Source: Reclinomonas americana ATCC 50394
Taxonomy: Eukaryota > Jakobida > Jakobea > Jakobida
DNA length: 21,666 nt
Direction: 5' to 3'
Assembly (NCBI GenBank): GCA_048213135.1
Contig: PS015133.1
Coordinates: 84,406 to 106,071, forward strand
Part shown: in pieces, positions 17,701 to 21,666 of the stretch
How the letters are laid out: every line of letters begins with the position of its first letter
How positions within the stretch are numbered: the first letter of the stretch is position 1
Translations under genes and position numbers: made by a program
Notes under the pieces: generated by a model
What the model was told of the DNA's origin: nothing
What the model saw: the letters and a program-made list of their open reading frames with translations, nothing else
Database searches by the model: none

Positions 17701-19793
17701 TTGGGGAGGAGGTCGACGAGGCGGACGAGGTGCAGGTCTTGTTCGAAGGAGAAGTCTGCGGGAACACAGGGAAAGGGGTGGTGAGGAGGGGGCAAGAGGG
17801 GAAGAGAGAAGGCGGAAGAGAGAAGGGGAAGAGAGAAAGGGGAAGAGAGAAAGGGGAAGAGAGAAAGGGAAGAGAAAGGGAAGAGAAAGGAGAGAAGGGA
17901 AGAGAAGGGAAGGAAGAGGAGAGAGGGGAAGAGATGGGGAAGAGATGGGGAAGAGAGGGGGAAGAGAAGGGGGAAGAGAGGGAGAACAGAGGGGGAAGAG
18001 AGGGGAAAGAGGGGGAAGAGAGGGGGAAGAGACGGGGAAGAGATGGCAATGCAGCAGGAGAAGAATTCACCAGTGAGAAAGAATAAAAGATGCACGAGCA
18101 GGTGTCTGCACTGCAACAGGAGCCGAGAATCACGAGATCCCACAGCCATCAAACTAGGTGACTCACCCGTCACATACAGCGTTGCGCCATCGGTGAATGT
18201 GGCACCCCCCTATTGGATACGATTAAGCAACAAGTTCGATAGAGTAGCTCGCTTAATCTAAATGCTCACCAGAGTGCGGAAGAGAGCAATCGCAGATCCA
18301 CTCTGAATGCCAGACTGACCGGCTTGCCCGATCACCGTGCTGACGAGGGAGGTGGCAAATTGAAACACGCGAATGCCCGCGTAGCCAGCCTGCAGGCAAA
18401 CAACAGGAGAATAATGGAGATGAGAACAACGGCACCCAATGAGCGTCTCCACAAGAACGCAACATCCAGAATGTAGAGTGCATCGCTGCTGGGCGAGAGC
18501 ACAAGATTGGAAATGGAGAAGAAGCGGGCGACTGTGGTGTTGCCGTCTGTGTATCCAGTGGACTCGAGTACTCCGGTGACCAGCGACAAGGTGCGAGTCT
18601 GCAAATCAACGCGCAAAACGGCCGATCCGAGACCACTCGAAGTGTACAAGGCCTTGCCGGCTACATCCAGCGCAATACCGCCAGGGAACCTAAAGCGGGC
18701 CACGCTGGTGCAGTCGCCGGTGGTCAAGTCGTCAACAAACCGCTTGCCACAGTACACGGTGAGCGCAGAGCCATCGGTTTTCATGTACCTGCACGAGCGA
18801 AAACGGTGAGACCCGTTTTCCGCACTCACACGCATCTATCACACGTGTGACTCACATAATAGTTTGCGCATAGCGATCAACCATGTATACAGCATCGCCA
18901 GCCCCGTCTACGGCGATGTCATTGATATAGATGAATGGCGACGAAGTGCCGTCGTCGTTTGGCGTCCACGAACTGTTTCCGTCGGCCACCGTAAAGGTGG
19001 TCGCAGAGTCCAGTTGAATGCGACGAACGGACGTATTCTGCGCCGAGTGAGAATGAGGGAAACAAACAGAGGCGAAATGCATTGCGTTCGTCGAGTGTGC
19101 AACGCAACATCGGCGACATAGAGGACACCGGGTCCGACCGCCGTCTCGTCAATGGCGACACTTGTTGGACTGTGCATTTTCACGCGAGTATAAGAGTTGA
19201 GTGACGGAGTGCGAGGCGTTGATGCGCACGGTCACTCGACGACGCAACGCTTCAAACTGAGCCGTCAGCGGATCGCCGTCTGTCGCTGTACCACATGTCG
19301 TGCCCGTCAGCGTCGATACAGTGCCGGTGGAGGTGGAGACGACACGAATGCGACAGCCGCTGTTGGTATGTCTACAGTGAGAGGGAGCGTAGAGGACTCA
19401 ACACCAAACACCAAACAAGTGGCACGCAACTAGAGCTCCGTCACGTATAGATTGCCACTCTTGTCGGTGACAATGCCCTGTGCCATTGCTCCACAGGTCA
19501 GCGATCTTGCAACAAGAGCGGCGAGGAGACTGGAGCAAGCGACGCAACAGTAGGTGCAAAGAACTGCGCATTCTGTCGAGACCCGTCGACACCATTAGAC
19601 GCCGCCTGCGATCCGGCATAGGTGGAGACCGCCGGCGAGAAATCGGCAGTCGAGGCGCCAAATTGGAAGTAGTTGGTGAACGGTAGAGAAGAGTCGCCGT
19701 TCACAATGGTGCCATGCAGCGTGGCAGTGGACGTGGCCACATCCATGGCCGCGGTAGTGGTGGCCGACGATGCCGCAGCGAGGCAGGAGGTGA
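8714..19793 (-). CDS. Giant type I membrane receptor/adhesin: Fn3-like/NHL propellers, cadherin-like, IPT-like domains, TM, acidic tail; 5' end missing
   Basis: Exons join in frame: 19793-19549, 19477-19431, 19359-19249, 19169-19109, 19037-18856, 18788-18464, 18389-18270, 18209-18167, 17755-17316, 17242-17196, 17122-17006, 16938-16872, 16802-16621, 16552-16222, 16154-16044, 15967-15925, 15854-15403, 15333-15287, 15221-15105, 15033-14973, 14903-14719, 14650-14323, 14256-14134, 14058-14016, 13954-13454, 13376-13086, 13014-12661, 12591-12508, 12434-12263, 12188-12130, 12063-11748, 11678-11626, 11564-11432, 11355-11141, 11041-10816, 10733-10528, 10454-10095, 10031-9891, 9817-9092, 9015-8800, 8727-8714. 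This is about 2,630 residues. Order: three modules of Fn3/Ig-like domain plus six-bladed NHL propeller (GIVTDKSGNLYVTEL, LYVADNTSVRRI), two cadherin-like domains, four Cys-paired IPT-like domains, one TM helix, and about 450 cytoplasmic residues rich in Glu. Surface adhesion or ligand sensing is inferred. Donors at 14133 and 16043 are uncertain by one codon. The last intron (8728-8799) is in frame and could be retained. The signal peptide must lie in or beyond the gap. Confidence 0.88.
8728..8799 (-). other. Probable last intron of the receptor gene, in frame and readable through
   Basis: The donor GTGGGT follows a G, CTGCTGAC is a branch-like site, and the acceptor is TTGCGTCACAG. The length of 72 nt matches its neighbours. 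Because it is a multiple of three without a stop, retention would add 24 residues, four of them cysteines. Both products end DCWE. Confidence 0.55.
9092..9817 (-). other. Exon encoding most of the cytoplasmic acidic tail
   Basis: This single 726-nt exon is by far the largest of the receptor gene. It encodes runs such as EEVEVEEEDEDEK, EEQDVEEEVVVV and EEEEEQDVAEAVAAAEMGEE, interspersed with Ala/Pro/Val. I recognise no catalytic domain. It looks intrinsically disordered and strongly negative, and may bind basic partners or Ca2+ (speculation). Confidence 0.7.
10363..10443 (-). other. Single transmembrane helix of the receptor
   Basis: These 27 codons encode an uncharged segment starting LPLIIGLSVGLGLF and ending in a run of 12 leucines then Ala. 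ARRRRRREKEQQ follows directly, a stop-transfer signal. This fixes the orientation: NHL/IPT domains outside, acidic tail inside. Confidence 0.9.
10528..12661 (-). repeat. Four tandem IPT/TIG-like domains with conserved Cys pair
   Basis: After the CTNGTFGPACAG segment, four units of about 105-135 residues share a pattern. Each has a Pro-led start (IQPTQISPFGTSILTLSG; ISPLTVSNLTASTLTLSG; VTSVTPINLRTGILSIVTV; LHVEPLLVAINDDTRLTIGG), then a Cys (DDCAN, SPCTA, SLCDG, SSCAN), then an ending with a second Cys on a beta strand (FFCIR, VVCVR, KLCVR, IACLL). Glycosylation sequons (NKS, NTS, NVT) fit an extracellular location. Immunoglobulin-like E-set fold is inferred from pattern. Confidence 0.55.
13086..13954 (-). 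repeat. Two tandem cadherin-like domains
   Basis: The end of exon 13954-13454 and exon 13376-13086 encode matching domains of about 95 residues: PPTAMFISAAVYDRPSTG ... NELWLEG ... LNVTVRVAD and PPSAILLSPSEYTPPSTV ... NQLWLEQ ... LFVTIRAQDAAG. NNDPDPGD and VDVDADVG sit where cadherin-like domains carry acidic Ca2+-binding residues. Each domain starts at an intron in phase 1. Confidence 0.65.
14016..15854 (-). repeat. Receptor module 3: Fn3/Ig-like domain plus six-bladed NHL propeller, 8 exons
   Basis: Exon lengths are 452, 47, 117, 61, 185, 328, 123 and 43 nt. The first exon encodes two beta-sandwich stretches ending GGNAGLADGIKTNAQLNVPR. The rest encodes NHL blades (GITADKNGNLYVVELG, YDVAIAEQ, GIAVDKGAGVLYVAD, LYIVDDYYAGIHTF). 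Exon order and phases match modules 1 and 2. Confidence 0.85.
15925..17755 (-). repeat. Receptor module 2: Fn3/Ig-like domain plus six-bladed NHL propeller, 8 exons
   Basis: Exon lengths are 440, 47, 117, 67, 182, 331, 111 and 43 nt. Blade signatures include CIAADKNGNLYVVENG, PFGIAIEEP, TIDVDRAAGVLYVAD and LYAVDVGYPGIRMI. The first exon encodes TPATTAASTTAQLSASVSA and ITTTSATINGTVRVS, typical Fn3/Ig-like strands, ending DGIKRTAQFSQPR. Confidence 0.85.
17776..18050. repeat. Homopurine GGGGAAGAGA minisatellite inside a receptor intron
   Basis: For about 270 bp the plus strand is almost pure G and A, made of variant GGGGAAGAGAGAAA and GGGGAAGAGATG units. It is homopyrimidine in the transcript. 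It fills the 411-nt intron 17756-18166, where neighbouring introns are about 60-80 nt. Open frames through it are Ser/Pro/Leu low complexity and not coding. Confidence 0.85.
18167..19793 (-). repeat. Receptor module 1: Fn3/Ig-like domain plus six-bladed NHL propeller, 8 exons (first exon may be preceded by more)
   Basis: Exon lengths are 245, 47, 111, 61, 182, 325, 120 and 43 nt. The first exon starts mid-codon after acceptor CTCGACAG and encodes VATSTATLHGTIVNGDSS, NYFQFGASTADF and NGVDGSRQNAQFFAPT. NHL blades follow (GIVTDKSGNLYVTEL, TSVAIDETAVGPGVLYVAD, GIALDVAGKALYTSSG, LYILDAGYAGIRVF). Confidence 0.85.
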
Positions 19794-19921
19794 CTGTCGA
19801 GGGGGAGTGAAATGGAGAAGAGGGTGAGGAAGCGAGATATCGAATGTGGTGGGCCTGACGGACTCGGACAAGCAGAGAGAGAGAGAGAGAGAGAGAGAAG
19901 TATAGCGGACCGACGACGAGA
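19794..19921 (-). other. 3' part of an upstream intron of the receptor gene
   Basis: Between the gap and exon 19793 there is low-complexity sequence ending in pyrimidine-rich TTTCACTCCCCCTCGACAG. A GA microsatellite lies at about 19877-19898. No exon is visible here. Confidence 0.6.
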
Positions 19922-20598
19922 NNNNNNNNNNNNNNNNNNNNNNNNNNNNNNNNNNNNNNNNNNNNNNNNNNNNNNNNNNNNNNNNNNNNNNNNNNNNNNN
20001 NNNNNNNNNNNNNNNNNNNNNNNNNNNNNNNNNNNNNNNNNNNNNNNNNNNNNNNNNNNNNNNNNNNNNNNNNNNNNNNNNNNNNNNNNNNNNNNNNNNN
20101 NNNNNNNNNNNNNNNNNNNNNNNNNNNNNNNNNNNNNNNNNNNNNNNNNNNNNNNNNNNNNNNNNNNNNNNNNNNNNNNNNNNNNNNNNNNNNNNNNNNN
20201 NNNNNNNNNNNNNNNNNNNNNNNNNNNNNNNNNNNNNNNNNNNNNNNNNNNNNNNNNNNNNNNNNNNNNNNNNNNNNNNNNNNNNNNNNNNNNNNNNNNN
20301 NNNNNNNNNNNNNNNNNNNNNNNNNNNNNNNNNNNNNNNNNNNNNNNNNNNNNNNNNNNNNNNNNNNNNNNNNNNNNNNNNNNNNNNNNNNNNNNNNNNN
20401 NNNNNNNNNNNNNNNNNNNNNNNNNNNNNNNNNNNNNNNNNNNNNNNNNNNNNNNNNNNNNNNNNNNNNNNNNNNNNNNNNNNNNNNNNNNNNNNNNNNN
20501 NNNNNNNNNNNNNNNNNNNNNNNNNNNNNNNNNNNNNNNNNNNNNNNNNNNNNNNNNNNNNNNNNNNNNNNNNNNNNNNNNNNNNNNNNNNNNNNNNN
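19922..20598. other. Assembly gap (677 N)
   Basis: This is a run of N that hides the 5' part, and perhaps the signal peptide, of the minus-strand receptor gene. Confidence 1.
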
Positions 20599-20820
20599 GG
20601 TTTCCCAACTGCGCCGTCTGCTGGTCTCTCCGTCTTCTGATTGCTGTTTGTGTTTTTCTCTCTCTCTCTCTCACTCTCGCTGCCGCCTCGCGTGGTGGAT
20701 TTCTCGTTCTCTCTTTTGGTGACTTTGGCAACGATGCATTAACAAAAAAAAAAAACAAAGCTGTCCGGTTGCTTTGAAAACTGCTCGCAAAAGCAATAAT
20801 TTACTGTGACGGCGACCGCA
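20599..20820. promoter_or_regulatory. Intergenic, probable promoter side of the plus-strand gene at 20821
   Basis: There is no recognisable coding sequence. It contains a (TC)n run at about 20657-20673 and a run of 12 A near 20743-20754. If the receptor gene starts inside the gap, this is a shared divergent promoter, as at 4893-5391. That is inference. Confidence 0.35.
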
Positions 20821-20907
20821 ATGGGAGAAATGCGTCGTCGCTCTCGTTCGACCATGACTTCTGTTGTTGCGATGGTGTTGGTGTTGTTGTTATTGAATGG
20901 TGCGTGC
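20821..20907 (+). CDS. Probable first exon with signal peptide of a secreted or membrane protein
   Basis: ATG at 20821 opens MGEMRRRSRSTM, then a hydrophobic core (SVVAMVLVLLLLNGAC). Basic residues followed by a leucine-rich stretch and a small-residue end are a classic signal peptide or anchor. The frame then reaches GTGAGTGTG at 20908, a good donor, and would stop at 20935 in a GT repeat if unspliced. GTGCGTGCG at 20900 is an alternative donor. A candidate next acceptor is TTGGTGCAG near 21101, but I cannot verify a second exon. The arrangement (signal-peptide exon followed by a repeat-rich intron) is like the CotH-family gene. Confidence 0.45.
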
Positions 20908-21205
20908 GTGAGTGTGTGTGTGTGTGTCGCTGAGTGAGTGAGTGTCTTGGGAGAGAGCCGCGCGTGTGTATGTGCGAACCGAATCATGCATATGCGACGG
21001 TGGTCGCCAGTGTGCGTGTGTGTCTGTGTGTGTGTTGTGTGTGTGTGCGTGTCTGCGGTGGTCAACTTTCTTTCTCTTTCGCGCGCTCTCTCTTGGTGCA
21101 GTATCTCCCGATGATCTTCCGTGATTTTTTGTGTGACACTTGCTCTCTCTCGCTCTTTGTGTGCTTGTTCTTTGTACTCCGCGCACATGTGCTCTCTGTG
21201 TATGT

Positions 21206-21240
<35 letters not shown>

Positions 21241-21544
21241 TGGATGGTGAAGACATGTTTGTGATATTCATGTCGGCTTCTCATGGTCAGCGGCAAGGCG
21301 TAATCTCTCGCTCGCTCTCTCTCTCTCTCTGTGCTTTTCCGAGTCAAACACTGTCTTGTGCGCTCTTCTTCTCAGTTTACTCTGTTTTCAATCACTCCAG
21401 CAGTCAGGCACGATCTTGTGCGCCCTCCTCCTTCTCTTTCTCTCTCCTTCTCTCGCTCTCTCTCTCTCTCTTCTCTCCCTCCTCTCTCTCTCTCTTCTCT
21501 CCCTCTCTCTCTCTTCCTGAGCGTCCTCGAGTCGGTCAGTCATC
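20908..21544. repeat. Simple-repeat stretch: (GT)n, (GA)n, (CT)n
   Basis: It contains (GT)n at about 20911-20926 and 21016-21050, (GA)n at about 21221-21240, and CT-rich sequence at about 21301-21332 and 21430-21515. I see no exon with recognisable protein. It may be an intron of the 20821 gene. Confidence 0.6.
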
Positions 21545-21666
21545 ATGTGGCTCTTATCTGTTCTCTCCTCGTATTTCCGATTCACACTCTCGCTATTCGT
21601 ATCGCTGTGCTTCCTCACTCTGGTCGTCGGCCATTATCTGTTCCTCTCTCTCTCTCTCTCTCTCTC
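21545..21666 (+). CDS. Weak candidate: hydrophobic open frame at right edge
   Basis: An ATG opens MWLLSVLSSYFRFTLSLF and continues with FVSLCFLTLVVGHYLF, open to the window end, where it enters a (CT)n repeat. It could be a signal-anchor exon or chance in pyrimidine-rich DNA, which tends to encode Leu/Ser/Phe. Nothing else supports it. Confidence 0.15.
   Translation, partial: MWLLSVLSSYFRFTLSLFVSLCFLTLVVGHYLFLSLSLSL

Noticed and set aside
17292-18173. Continuous minus-strand frame through the purine tract
   Set aside because: The part beyond 17755 is repeat-derived Ser/Pro/Leu. The intron 17756-18166 has GTGAGT and CCCGCAG borders, and the spliced joint YVTDFSFEQ matches the parallel joints of modules 2 and 3.
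20739-21347. Minus-strand open frame rich in Thr-His and Arg-Glu
   Set aside because: It is composed of translated GT/GA simple repeats with no conserved motif.
1-21666. tRNA, rRNA, CRISPR, insertion sequence or bacterial operon
   Set aside because: I saw no cloverleaf, no regularly spaced repeats, no transposase motif and no Shine-Dalgarno-led gene clusters. Intron structure is eukaryotic throughout.

Overview
This window looks like nuclear DNA from an intron-dense eukaryote, probably a heterotrophic protist. Nearly every gene is cut by short GT-AG introns, mostly 59-100 nt, with yUnAy-like branch sites. Coding sequence is moderately GC-rich, and long introns and intergenic stretches carry GA/CT microsatellites. 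The protein set (secreted CotH-like kinase, RLK/Pelle-type kinase, NHL-propeller receptor, TPR proteins) is not diagnostic, so I do not name a species. There are two assembly gaps, 3417-4079 and 19922-20598.

Layout. (1) 1-891, minus: N-terminal part of a TPR protein running off the left edge. (2) 1245-3416, minus: coiled coil, RLK/Pelle-like kinase and C-terminal RING finger, 9 exons, 5' end lost in gap 1. (3) 4080-4892, minus: N-terminal TPR protein entering the same gap from the other side; it may be the 5' end of gene 2. (4) 4893-5391: divergent promoter region with perfect 12-bp palindromes. (5) 5392-8610, plus: complete 14-exon gene for a secreted CotH-family protein of 461 residues. (6) 8714-19793, minus: about 41 exons of a very large type I membrane protein. 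It holds three Fn3/Ig-like plus NHL-propeller modules, two cadherin-like domains, four Cys-paired IPT-like domains, one transmembrane helix and a long acidic tail. Its start is in or beyond gap 2. (7) 20599-21666: simple repeats plus a likely signal-peptide first exon on the plus strand at 20821.

I rebuilt the gene models by hand, joining exons so that reading frame and protein motifs continue. This gives 60 donor sites whose position is forced by frame or motif. Sixteen of them begin with the same unusual heptamer, GTTGCGT, in three unrelated genes, and none of the 16 has a G as the last exon base (34 of the 42 ordinary donors do). This apparent second class of 5' splice site is the most interesting signal here. 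Next are two consecutive 4-nt microexons that complete the catalytic loop of the kinase, and an 8-exon cassette triplicated in the receptor gene with exon sizes, phases and donor type preserved.

Functionally, genes 1-3 look like cytoplasmic signalling or ubiquitin-linked proteins, and genes 5, 6 and probably the 20821 gene are secretory or cell-surface. I see no operon-like logic, RNA gene, transposon or CRISPR array.
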